Below, in pieces: positions 51,248-58,886 of a stretch of 59,216 nt of DNA. The translations under genes and the position numbers were made by a program. Origin of the DNA: Clostridia bacterium (GTDB taxonomy: Bacteria > Bacillota > Clostridia > Oscillospirales > Acutalibacteraceae); the NCBI GenBank assembly GCA_017407755.1, contig JAFQVY010000022.1, forward strand, positions 1 to 59,216, given 5' to 3'. Below the pieces are notes generated by a model. It was not told the origin of the DNA, ran no database searches, and saw only the letters and a list, made by a program, of their open reading frames with translations. Within the stretch, counting starts at the first letter, position 1. Every line of letters begins with the position of its first letter.

Positions 51248-52555
51248 ATGGACGATAAAACCACGAAAATCCCCTCTCTCAAAGAGTTTCAGAACTCTCA
51301 GAAGGAGCAGGCGAAAAGGCAAAATTTAAACAAAAGAACGCCTCAAAGCAGTAAACCAAAAACTGTCAAAGGCGATACTCACCGTGTTGATTTAAATCAT
51401 AAGAGCAAAAGCCAGTCCAAAGCTTCACCAGAAATAAGAGAAAGAAAAGTTCAGAGGGTGTCCTCTTCAACTCAAAAAATATACAGCGGCGATGACCGCT
51501 TCAAAGCTTTTGAGGGTGATACAGCATACAGAAGAAGGAGCGAGAGTGCTTCAAAGCCTCTTACTCAAACCAGAAAAGCAGGTCAAAAACCTCAGCCTCC
51601 AAGTCGTCCTGCCGAAAGCTCACAGAGACGACCTGTACAAAGTGCAAAACCTTCACCCTACCGCAAAAAAAAGAAAAAGCCCCTTTCTCCCTTTCACAGA
51701 AAGGTGAGAAGGGTGCTTATATATGCACTTATAGTTCTTGCAATTCTTACGGTGGGAATAATTCTTTCTATGACGGTGCTTTTTAAAACAGAAAACATCA
51801 TTGTAAATGTTCCCGATAATTTCTATTCGGCAGAGGATGTTATAAACGCCAGCGGACTCCGCTATCAGGATAATATCTTTATGGCAGGAAAGGAAAGAGC
51901 CGAAAAAAGGCTTGAGGAAAAATTCCCCTACATAAAAAAGGCCGAGGTAACGGCTGTAATACCTGACACAATAAAAATTGACATAACCCTGAGTGCTCCT
52001 TCTTTTGCAGTAAAAACGGACAAGCTGACCTATATTGCGAACGAAGACTGTAAGGTGCTTGATGTAGTGGCAACCTCAGACGAAGCTAAAGTTGCCGTTA
52101 TCGAAGGTGTTAAGGTAAAGGATGCCAAAGCGGGAGAGATGCTTGAATTTGAGTCAACTATCGTTTATGACAGCCTTGCAGAAATGTTTAATCTTGCCAG
52201 AGAAAAGGGTTATAAAGAAATAACAAGAGTTGATATTGAGTCCAATTCTTCTGCTTCAGGCACTCAGACCCTTGAAATTCGCTATGTGTACGATGACAGG
52301 ATTGTGGTGTATTTGGGTATTCCCGAAAATATAACCTACAAAATGCGTACAGCACAAACCATTATTGACGAAAAGCTTGATGTTAACGGAGCAGTTTTAA
52401 CAGGTGAGCTTGATGTTTCGCAGTGCTACGACACAAAAAAATCCTACTTTAACCAGTATAGTCTGATACCTCAGGCGGTTATTACCGAGCCTTCGAGCGA
52501 GGCAACAGAGCCAACCGAGGCTTTGGAAGAGTACTACGAGGATTACGAATGGTAA
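51248..52555 (+). CDS. ftsQ: FtsQ/DivIB cell-division protein
   Basis: 435 residues. A very long, basic, Ser/Gln-rich cytosolic N-terminus (about 1-155) precedes one membrane segment (about 156-180, LIYALIVLAILTVGIILSMT). A POTRA-like domain (about 185-260, SAEDVINASGLRYQDNIFMA) and a beta domain end it, with an acidic tail. DivIB bridges FtsL/DivIC and the septal synthase. The 155-residue basic N-terminus is much longer than the roughly 30-60 of many homologues. Confidence 0.88.
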   Translation: MDDKTTKIPSLKEFQNSQKEQAKRQNLNKRTPQSSKPKTVKGDTHRVDLNHKSKSQSKASPEIRERKVQRVSSSTQKIYSGDDRFKAFEGDTAYRRRSESASKPLTQTRKAGQKPQPPSRPAESSQRRPVQSAKPSPYRKKKKKPLSPFHRKVRRVLIYALIVLAILTVGIILSMTVLFKTENIIVNVPDNFYSAEDVINASGLRYQDNIFMAGKERAEKRLEEKFPYIKKAEVTAVIPDTIKIDITLSAPSFAVKTDKLTYIANEDCKVLDVVATSDEAKVAVIEGVKVKDAKAGEMLEFESTIVYDSLAEMFNLAREKGYKEITRVDIESNSSASGTQTLEIRYVYDDRIVVYLGIPENITYKMRTAQTIIDEKLDVNGAVLTGELDVSQCYDTKKSYFNQYSLIPQAVITEPSSEATEPTEALEEYYEDYEW

Positions 52556-52757
52556 GTTTTTTCACTTTTGCTCCTAATTCAAAGGGGTAGGGAGCAAAGC
52601 TTTAGTCTAAATTTACTGATTTTATAAAATTTTATAAAAAATATGTTGAAATCATCGTGAAATTATGTTAGCATATTAAATGGTAAATCATAATGTATAG
52701 CTATGTTTTATTTAAATTGCATATTCACACATTCACATATTTAAGGAGGATATTCAA

Positions 52758-53837
52758 ATGGCTTTTGAGTTAGAGAGAGAAAATACCGATTATTTACCCG
52801 TTATTAAAGTTATAGGTGTCGGCGGTGGCGGCGGCAACGCTATTAACCGCATGGTAAAGATGGAAGTTCGCAATGTTGAATTTATTGCGATTAACACCGA
52901 TGAGCATGTTTTAAGATTCTCAAAGGCTTCCCAGAAGATTCAGATTGGCGAAAAGATTACACGCGGCAAGGGCGCAGGTTCTCTTCCTGAGGTTGGCCAG
53001 AAGGCTGCCGAAGAAAGCAAGGACGAAATCACTGCTATCCTTAAGGATACTGACATGGTATTCGTTACCGCAGGTATGGGTGGCGGCACAGGTACCGGCG
53101 CAGCTCCTGTTGTTGCTAAGATTGCTAAGGAAATGGGAATCCTCACAGTTGGTGTTGTTACAAAGCCCTTTGCTTTCGAAGGCAAAAAGCGTATGGCTCA
53201 GGCTGAGCAGGGTATTGAGCAGTTGGCTGCTAATGTTGACTCCTTAATCGTTGTTCCCAACGAAAGACTTAAGTATGTTTCCGACCAGAGCATTACTTTA
53301 CAGAATGCATTCCTCATTGCTGACGACGTTTTACGTCAGGGCGTTCAGAGCATTTCCGACCTTATTGTTGTTCCCGGTCTTGTTAACCTTGACTTTGCTG
53401 ACGTTACTGCAATCATGAAGGATGCAGGCTATGCTCACATGGGTATCGGTAAAGCAAGCGGTAAAGACAAGGCTATGGTTGCTGCTGATGCTGCTATTTC
53501 CAGCCCCTTACTGGAAACTTCTATCGACGGTGCCGAGGGTGTTATCATCAACATCACAGCATCTCCCGACGTAAGCCTTGATGATATCGACATCGCTTCT
53601 ACAATGATTTCCGAAAAAGCTTCCGATAGCGCAAACATCATCTGGGGTGCTGTTATCGACGAAGATATGAAGGACGAAATCAGCGTTACCGTTGTTGCAA
53701 CAGGCTTTAATACTGATAACAAGTCTAAGTCTGCTATTGCTTCAAAGGGTGCTGAGAAGAAGGAAGAAGCCAAGGGCGTTCCTGCAGACGACGAGGACGA
53801 CAACTTCTACGACATTATGTCTATCTTCAATAAGTAA
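52758..53837 (+). CDS. ftsZ: Cell-division GTPase FtsZ
   Basis: 359 residues. [49 protein letters not shown] (tubulin signature), VPNERL and a T7-like [11 protein letters not shown] are seen. The C-terminal domain and linker end in a conserved partner-binding tail ([13 protein letters not shown]). It forms the Z-ring. AAGGAGGAT precedes the ATG, and a 200-bp gap with AT-rich sequence separates it from ftsQ, so it may have its own promoter. No ftsA lies beside it. Confidence 0.98.
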   Translation: MAFELERENTDYLPVIKVIGVGGGGGNAINRMVKMEVRNVEFIAINTDEHVLRFSKASQKIQIGEKITRGKGAGSLPEVGQKAAEESKDEITAILKDTDMVFVTAGMGGGTGTGAAPVVAKIAKEMGILTVGVVTKPFAFEGKKRMAQAEQGIEQLAANVDSLIVVPNERLKYVSDQSITLQNAFLIADDVLRQGVQSISDLIVVPGLVNLDFADVTAIMKDAGYAHMGIGKASGKDKAMVAADAAISSPLLETSIDGAEGVIINITASPDVSLDDIDIASTMISEKASDSANIIWGAVIDEDMKDEISVTVVATGFNTDNKSKSAIASKGAEKKEEAKGVPADDEDDNFYDIMSIFNK

Positions 53838-53860
53838 TTATTAATACAATTACACATATA

Positions 53861-53894
53861 AAACGCAGTTCTCTTACGAGGACTGCGTTTTTGT
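53861..53894 (+). terminator. Terminator of ftsZ
   Basis: AAAACGCAGTTCTC, four bases, GAGGACTGCGTTTTT. Confidence 0.85.
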
Positions 53895-53910
53895 CTCAAA
53901 AAATAGTCAT

Positions 53911-53939
53911 TGACATATTGAGGTGTTGACGATATACTT
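53911..53939 (+). promoter_or_regulatory. Sigma-A promoter of the ornithine cyclodeaminase-like gene
   Basis: TTGACA (53911-53916), 17 bp, TATACT (53934-53939). Confidence 0.75.
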
Positions 53940-53966
53940 TAATAAGTATTTGTTACGAGGTGTATT

Positions 53967-54908
53967 ATGAAAATTATTACTCATCAGGATATATTAAATC
54001 TTAACATTACCCCAAAGGAAGCCTACGATTGGTCTGAGTTTGTTATTAAGAACAAGAACTCAGCTATTCTTCCTCCTAAAATCAGCATCAAGCCCGAAAC
54101 AATGGAGGGCGTTTTCTGCAACGTTATGCCCTGTTATTTCGGCGACTTCGGCGGTGTTAAAATGGTTACCCGTTATCCCGACCGTGCCCCAAGCCTTGAC
54201 AGTCAGCTTATGCTTCTTGACACCAAAACAGGCGTTACCAAGGCTCTTATTGACGCTAATTTTATTACTGCCCTTAGAACCGGTGCGGTTTGTGTACACT
54301 CTTTACTTTTATTTGCAGTCAAAGATTTTTCCACAATCGGTATGATGGGACTTGGCAACGTTGCACGTGCTACAATGCTTATTCTTCTTGCAAAGGTTAC
54401 TGATAGAAAGCTTACCGTTAAGCTTCTTAAATTCAATGACGAGCACCAGCTTTTTGCCGACCGCTTCAAGGATTACGAAAATGTAGAGTTTAAGTTCTGT
54501 GACACCGCTGAAGAGGTTGTAGACGGCTCTGATGTTGTTATTTCAGCCGTTACCTATGCGGGTCAGAATCTTTGCGAGGACAAATACTTTAAGCCCGGTG
54601 TTGTGGTTATTCCTGTGCATACCCTTGGCTTTACCAACTGCGACCTTTTCTTTGATAAGGTGTTTGCAGACGATTACGGTCACGTTAAGCACTTTAAGTA
54701 TTTCGATAAATTCAAGAGCTTTGCCGAGGTAAGCGATGTTGTAAACGGCAAAAAAGCAGGCAGAGAAAATGACGAGGAAAGAATCCTTGTTTACAATATC
54801 GGTATAGCTCTGCACGACATTTATTATGCAGGTCAGATTTACAGCAAAATGGAAAATTCTGCCACAGAGATAGAATTTTTACCTCCTACAGACCGCTTCT
54901 GGCTTTGA
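53967..54908 (+). CDS. Ornithine cyclodeaminase / mu-crystallin family protein
   Basis: 313 residues. The N-terminal substrate domain contains GGVKMVTRYPDRAPSLDSQL and LIDANFITALRTGAV, family signatures including the T-x-x-RT-x-A element. The Rossmann domain (about 115-250) has the nucleotide loop TIGMMGLGNVARATMLILLA. Family members include ornithine cyclodeaminase, alanine dehydrogenase (archaeal) and ketimine reductases, all NAD(P)-dependent. The exact substrate is not decided. It is monocistronic. Confidence 0.88.
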   Translation: MKIITHQDILNLNITPKEAYDWSEFVIKNKNSAILPPKISIKPETMEGVFCNVMPCYFGDFGGVKMVTRYPDRAPSLDSQLMLLDTKTGVTKALIDANFITALRTGAVCVHSLLLFAVKDFSTIGMMGLGNVARATMLILLAKVTDRKLTVKLLKFNDEHQLFADRFKDYENVEFKFCDTAEEVVDGSDVVISAVTYAGQNLCEDKYFKPGVVVIPVHTLGFTNCDLFFDKVFADDYGHVKHFKYFDKFKSFAEVSDVVNGKKAGRENDEERILVYNIGIALHDIYYAGQIYSKMENSATEIEFLPPTDRFWL

Positions 54909-54930
54909 TAAAATTCAATAAACAATTAAC

Positions 54931-54966
54931 GCCGACAAGGACAAAATCCCTGTCGGCTTTATTTTT
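54931..54966. terminator. Bidirectional terminator between convergent genes
   Basis: GCCGACAAGG, loop, CCCTGTCGGC then TTTATTTTT; it also serves leftward spoVT. Confidence 0.8.
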
Positions 54967-54975
54967 ACCTAAAAC

Positions 54976-55515
54976 TTATTCTTCAATTTGCTTGCCTAAA
55001 AATGCGGCGGCTGACTGAGCAAGCTTAAGCTCGGTGTCGGTGATCCTACCGCCGTTTTCGGACTTGAGAAAAATTACAGCTCCCGTTACGTCGCCTGCCG
55101 CAATAATGGGGCAAAGCACCGCTGCCTGAGCGGTTACTCCTTCTACAGGTTGTAGGGAAGTTGCCTCCTTAGCCGAAGAGTAAACACGGCGGTTTTCCAT
55201 ATAGCTTTCCACAACGGTGGAAACACGACGCTCCAGAAATTCCCTTTTGGAAATTCCCGATGCCGCTATAATATGGTCTCTGTCTGAAATCAGCACGGGC
55301 AAACCGCCAACTCTGCTAAGCACCTCAGCATACTGAGCCGCAAAGCTCGAAAGCTCACCGATGGGGGAGTATTTCTTGAAAATTACCTCCCCGTCAGTAG
55401 CAGTAAAAATTTCCAGAGGGTCCCCCTCACGAATACGAAGGGTCCTTCGAATTTCTTTGGGTATAACAACCCTGCCAAGGTCGTCTATTCTGCGAACTAT
55501 TCCTGTTGCTTTCAT
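54976..55515 (-). CDS. spoVT: Stage V sporulation protein T (AbrB-type regulator)
   Basis: 179 residues from ATG 55515, the canonical SpoVT length. The N-terminal swapped-hairpin AbrB domain (about 1-50) reads KATGIVRRIDDLGRVVIP, then KEIRRTLRIREGDPLEIF. The C-terminal GAF domain (about 60-178) has VLISDRDHIIAASGISKR and AVLCPIIAAGDVTGAVIFL. SpoVT adjusts forespore (sigma-G) gene expression. Its presence marks a spore former. The AAAGGAG ribosome site lies inside the 3' arm of an 18-bp hairpin (55517-55578). An R-M-S gene ends 146 bp upstream in the same direction. Confidence 0.95.
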   Translation of the reverse strand: MKATGIVRRIDDLGRVVIPKEIRRTLRIREGDPLEIFTATDGEVIFKKYSPIGELSSFAAQYAEVLSRVGGLPVLISDRDHIIAASGISKREFLERRVSTVVESYMENRRVYSSAKEATSLQPVEGVTAQAAVLCPIIAAGDVTGAVIFLKSENGGRITDTELKLAQSAAAFLGKQIEE

Positions 55516-55516
55516 A

Positions 55517-55578
55517 TATAAAAACTCCTTTGTTGATTTGATAACATTGTTATTATCTGTCAACAAAGGAGTTTTATA
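55517..55578 (-). promoter_or_regulatory. Long hairpin burying the spoVT ribosome binding site
   Basis: Read as spoVT leader RNA, ATAAAACTCCTTTGTTGA pairs over 18 bases with TCAACAAAGGAGTTTTTAT. The 3' arm holds the AAAGGAG site and is followed by TATATATG. The 23-base loop contains a smaller ATAAC/GTTAT dyad. The structure could block translation, end read-through transcription, or both. Confidence 0.75.
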
Positions 55579-55660
55579 CTTGATTACGATACTAAATTAA
55601 TGTTTTGTTTTAATCACAAATTTGGATTCACAACTAAAGCTAATTGGTTTTAATTTTACT

Positions 55661-58225
55661 TCAGTTTCTAAAATCAATTAGTTCATTGTCAATATTTTCT
55701 ATTTGTTTATTTATTTTCTTCTCTAGAGTTCTTACGGCTTTCACAGATTTTTTTACAGACATAACTTTAGAAGACTGCTCTTCTTTTGAGACCTTAGGTA
55801 TTTTCAAATTAAACAAATCACTTGCTGAAAAATTATCTCTAACAGAACCTGAAGCCAATACTTGTATTTGATACTTCATAAATGGAGTTTTTAGCAAATG
55901 AACCAAATACTCAATATTCATATCAATATTTCTTAATACAATATATGCTGGGCTTGTAATCAAGTTTTTTTCTTTTGAGTTTATATATATAATTGAACCT
56001 GTGTTAATTCTATAAGGATTGAATACAATATCATCCTTAAATAGTTTTTGAGGAATACTAGATTTTTGCGTAGATAAAATGTCATCCACTGTTTTTTCCT
56101 CTGTTTCCGTGATGCAACCATCTATAGTTTTAACCACAGAGACATATTTATAAATTTTTTCCACATCCTCGTTTAGTTCTTCTTCGGTTAGTTTTATTTT
56201 TTCAACATTTTCCTCCGTGATTGGTAAATTGACGAAATTGCTTAATATATCTTCTGTTTCTTCGTTGAAAAAATAATATGTGGGATCTAATCGCTTAGGA
56301 ACTTCTTTGAATTCAATTTGCAAAAACTTGACCATTGTTTTTTTCCAAGATTCAAATTTATCGTCTGAACCGAACTCCAAAGAAGCGTACTCAAAAGGAT
56401 CTGCTAATATTGTTGATGCATTGTCTGTTAAAATTTTATTAGAAATAATTTTTAAATCAGAATTTTCATACCCATCAAAAATAATTTTTCCAGAAGGTTC
56501 ATAGCCAATTTGGTTTACAGAGGCAAAATTAATTTTCATAGGTTCCTTAGCGTTTATCCACGTGTTTTTTTGTGAAATTTTAATTTTGTTTTGTCTTTCC
56601 TCGGAATTTTTAACGGCAAATAAAATAACACAATTTATCGTGTCTACGCCAGACATAACAAAAGCGTGTTTTGGCAATTTTACAACTGTATCAATCGTAA
56701 AATGACTGATAATAAAATCTCTTGTTCGACTATCACCATTGCTGAAAATACCTTCTGGAAGGACAATTAATAGTCGACCGCCTGGCTTTAACATTTTATA
56801 AGCTTTTTCTACAAAAAGATTTTCAGTTTTTTCTTTTGCTTTTTCAACAGTACCATCTTTTAACTTTTTATTTTTTGATAGTTTATACCTTTTTAAAATC
56901 TCTTGATCTTCTTCTATGGAACCAAATGGTGGATTTGCCAAAATAACATCAACACCAGAATTTTCATCATTTTTATCGTATTCTTTAGCAAAATAAGGAT
57001 TTCCAGCATAATCACTAGTGTCTAATCCATTTCCATGCTGTATTTGTTTTCCGTCACCCCATAGAAGCATATTCATCTTTGCAGTTCTAACTGCCCTTGG
57101 TTCTGCATCAATTCCAAATATTTGAGTTTTGGTTTCTTCTAATAGTTCTTCTTTCGTTTTTCCAATATAGTCTAAATACTGATTTTGCATAGATTCTATT
57201 AATTGTTTTTTTCTGTCAAAGGCTTTAATCAAAAAACCACCAGAACCAGATGCAAAATCCATTACTTTATCACTAACTTTTATATTGGCTAGTTCTATCA
57301 TAAAGTCAACCACAGGTCTTGGAGTAAAAAACTGACCTAACCCTTTACCGCGCAACTGACTAGGTAAAAATTCCTCAAAAGCTCTTCCTTTTATATCTGC
57401 CAAAGAGTCTTTGAGCTTAAATTCTTCGTTCAATATATTGATAATTGCAATCAATGTGTTTGGCGAAACAGATATTTTTTCATTGTCAGCAAAGATACCT
57501 GGATAATGTTTTTTTACCATTTCTTGAAACCATTTATCAATATATTCTGTTTTGTGCTTTACCGTTCCAAACGTTTCTATTCTATCAACAGTTAATCTTT
57601 CTTCTTCTGTTACAATATCATTTATTATCCTTATAAACAATATTTTTGAAAATTCATCGAAAGCAGCAGAAGGATCCAATTTATCAATCGATCTAATTTT
57701 TGTATGTATTTGCCTAAACATTCTTCTGTAATCAGTTATTTTGTTTTTTTCTTTTTTAGATACTACTTTTTGATTTATACTATTTTTAACATCGTATGTT
57801 TCTATTAATTTTTTAAATTTAGAATAATTGTCTTTTGTTAAAGAATCAATATCTTCATCTAAAATCACTTCTTTTTTATTTCCAGACAAATATGCCCTAA
57901 CAACCATTCTATGATAATTGGTTAAAATTGAAATTGGGGCTTCTAAATAAAAAGCATATGAATCAATTTGATTAAAATAGTCTTCTAAATCTTCTGTTGG
58001 CGATTTAGAATCTATCACTAAAATCGTTTCACCAGATTTGTTTTTTATAACGACATCTGCTTCTTTTGTTACAACCTTACGACCTTGAGTGATTTTAACA
58101 GGAAAATGAAAACTAACTAATTCACTTTCAATTTCTAAAATATCTCTAAGGAGAACAGTATAAACATATTTTGTTTCCACGTCCGCTTCAGTATTATATT
58201 GTATAACTTCACCTTTTTTTGCCAT
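55661..58225 (-). CDS. Single-chain nuclease-methylase-specificity enzyme (type IIG/type I-like)
   Basis: 854 residues from ATG 58225 (GGGAG upstream). A type I HsdR-N-like PD-(D/E)xK nuclease domain (about 15-130) has EADVVIKN and ILVIDSKSP (D-x-K). A helical region follows (about 150-280). The N6-adenine methylase (about 285-560) has QFFTPRPVVDFMIELA, MDFASGSGGFLIKAF (SAM site) and DVILANPPFGSIEED (NPPF). A HsdS-like target-recognition and coiled-coil end (about 620-854) has LASGSVRDNFSASDLFNLKI. There is no helicase. It likely both cuts and methylates one recognition sequence. The gene is visibly AT-richer than its neighbours, which suggests acquisition. Confidence 0.85.
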   Translation of the reverse strand: MAKKGEVIQYNTEADVETKYVYTVLLRDILEIESELVSFHFPVKITQGRKVVTKEADVVIKNKSGETILVIDSKSPTEDLEDYFNQIDSYAFYLEAPISILTNYHRMVVRAYLSGNKKEVILDEDIDSLTKDNYSKFKKLIETYDVKNSINQKVVSKKEKNKITDYRRMFRQIHTKIRSIDKLDPSAAFDEFSKILFIRIINDIVTEEERLTVDRIETFGTVKHKTEYIDKWFQEMVKKHYPGIFADNEKISVSPNTLIAIINILNEEFKLKDSLADIKGRAFEEFLPSQLRGKGLGQFFTPRPVVDFMIELANIKVSDKVMDFASGSGGFLIKAFDRKKQLIESMQNQYLDYIGKTKEELLEETKTQIFGIDAEPRAVRTAKMNMLLWGDGKQIQHGNGLDTSDYAGNPYFAKEYDKNDENSGVDVILANPPFGSIEEDQEILKRYKLSKNKKLKDGTVEKAKEKTENLFVEKAYKMLKPGGRLLIVLPEGIFSNGDSRTRDFIISHFTIDTVVKLPKHAFVMSGVDTINCVILFAVKNSEERQNKIKISQKNTWINAKEPMKINFASVNQIGYEPSGKIIFDGYENSDLKIISNKILTDNASTILADPFEYASLEFGSDDKFESWKKTMVKFLQIEFKEVPKRLDPTYYFFNEETEDILSNFVNLPITEENVEKIKLTEEELNEDVEKIYKYVSVVKTIDGCITETEEKTVDDILSTQKSSIPQKLFKDDIVFNPYRINTGSIIYINSKEKNLITSPAYIVLRNIDMNIEYLVHLLKTPFMKYQIQVLASGSVRDNFSASDLFNLKIPKVSKEEQSSKVMSVKKSVKAVRTLEKKINKQIENIDNELIDFRN

Positions 58226-58278
58226 AATATACAACTCCCATTAATTATAGTTTAATGACATATTTTCAACTCCATTAT

Positions 58279-58473
58279 CTATATGTCTGCACCTTTTTCT
58301 GCAAGTTCAACATAACGTTCATATGAAATGATTACATTTCGTGGTTTGCTATTCTTACTCACAATTACAACAGTGTTGTTTTTTTCTACTTTGTCAAAGA
58401 TTTTTGATGCTTTTCCGCGCAAAAAATCTGTTATAGGATATTGTTCAGGTATTTTTCGTTTCGCTTTTCCCAC
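58279..58473 (-). CDS. Phd/YefM-like antitoxin-family small protein
   Basis: 64 residues with a GTG start at 58473 (AAAGGAG ten bases upstream). PITDFLRGKASKIFDKVEKN, then TVVIVSKNSKPRNVIISYER and YVELAE, follow the Phd/YefM layout: an N-terminal dimer domain and a short helix. No toxin gene (RelE, Doc) follows. Instead the R-M-S gene starts 53 bp downstream on the same strand, and both share a consensus promoter with a flanking inverted repeat. It may be the transcriptional controller of the restriction gene, or an orphan antitoxin. Confidence 0.7.
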   Translation of the reverse strand: MGKAKRKIPEQYPITDFLRGKASKIFDKVEKNNTVVIVSKNSKPRNVIISYERYVELAEKGADI

Positions 58474-58508
58474 TATACGAACGCTCCTTTCCTTGAATTT
58501 ACGAAATC

Positions 58509-58538
58509 ATTATATCAGAAAGTAATTACAATTGTCAA
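58509..58538 (-). promoter_or_regulatory. Promoter of the antitoxin-like/R-M-S operon
   Basis: On the minus strand TTGACA (58533-58538), 18 bp, TATAAT (58509-58514), 36 bp before the GTG start. Confidence 0.8.
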
Positions 58539-58568
58539 TGTTTTATTTCATATAATTATAATTACTTT
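58519..58568. repeat. 10-bp inverted repeat around the -35 element, candidate operator
   Basis: AAAGTAATTA (58519-58528) and its exact complement TAATTACTTT (58559-58568) flank the TTGACA. One arm lies between -35 and -10. Confidence 0.55.
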
Positions 58569-58576
58569 TGCCAATA

Positions 58577-58604
58577 AAAAAGCGTAATCTCTTTTCAGGT
58601 TACG
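58577..58604 (-). terminator. Terminator on the minus strand behind the AbrB pseudogene
   Basis: AGCGTAA, twelve bases, TTACGCT then TTTTTTATT, read on the minus strand. Confidence 0.65.
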
Positions 58605-58699
58605 CTCACAAAGACATAAAATATGTAGTTTTGTTATCAAAAGATTTCTTGAAAATCGCGCCAAAACCCAGTGCTTATGCGGCTTTATAGCTCTTGGTG

Positions 58700-58752
58700 T
58701 TATTATACCTCATTCATCAATTCTACGAACTATTCCTGTTGCTTTCATATAT
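58700..58752 (-). pseudogene. Decayed AbrB/SpoVT N-terminal domain copy
   Basis: From an ATG at 58752 with AAAGGAG upstream, the minus strand reads MKATGIVRRIDE, stop, then GIITPRAIKPHK. It aligns with SpoVT residues 1-26 (KATGIVRRIDDLGRVVIPKE) except for an in-frame stop and one lost codon. The first 27 bases, including the ATATATG start context, are identical to spoVT at 55493-55519. It is a broken paralogue or the displaced 5' end of spoVT. The 413-base gap 58474-58886 otherwise holds the promoter, inverted repeat and terminator listed here. Confidence 0.75.
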
Positions 58753-58886
58753 CTAAATCTCCTTTAATTTCAAATCGTGATGTTAGTATTTGTGTTTAAA
58801 GGGAATTTATACTGCTTGAATTTACTTTTAAGCTAATGTATGTTATAATATGAAAAATTATCAATTTATCACGAAAGAGGATGCAT

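Noticed and set aside
55493-58752. Transposon with terminal inverted repeats around the R-M-S island
   Set aside because: The repeats found are direct, not inverted, and derive from a coding start. No transposase or integrase lies inside the island.
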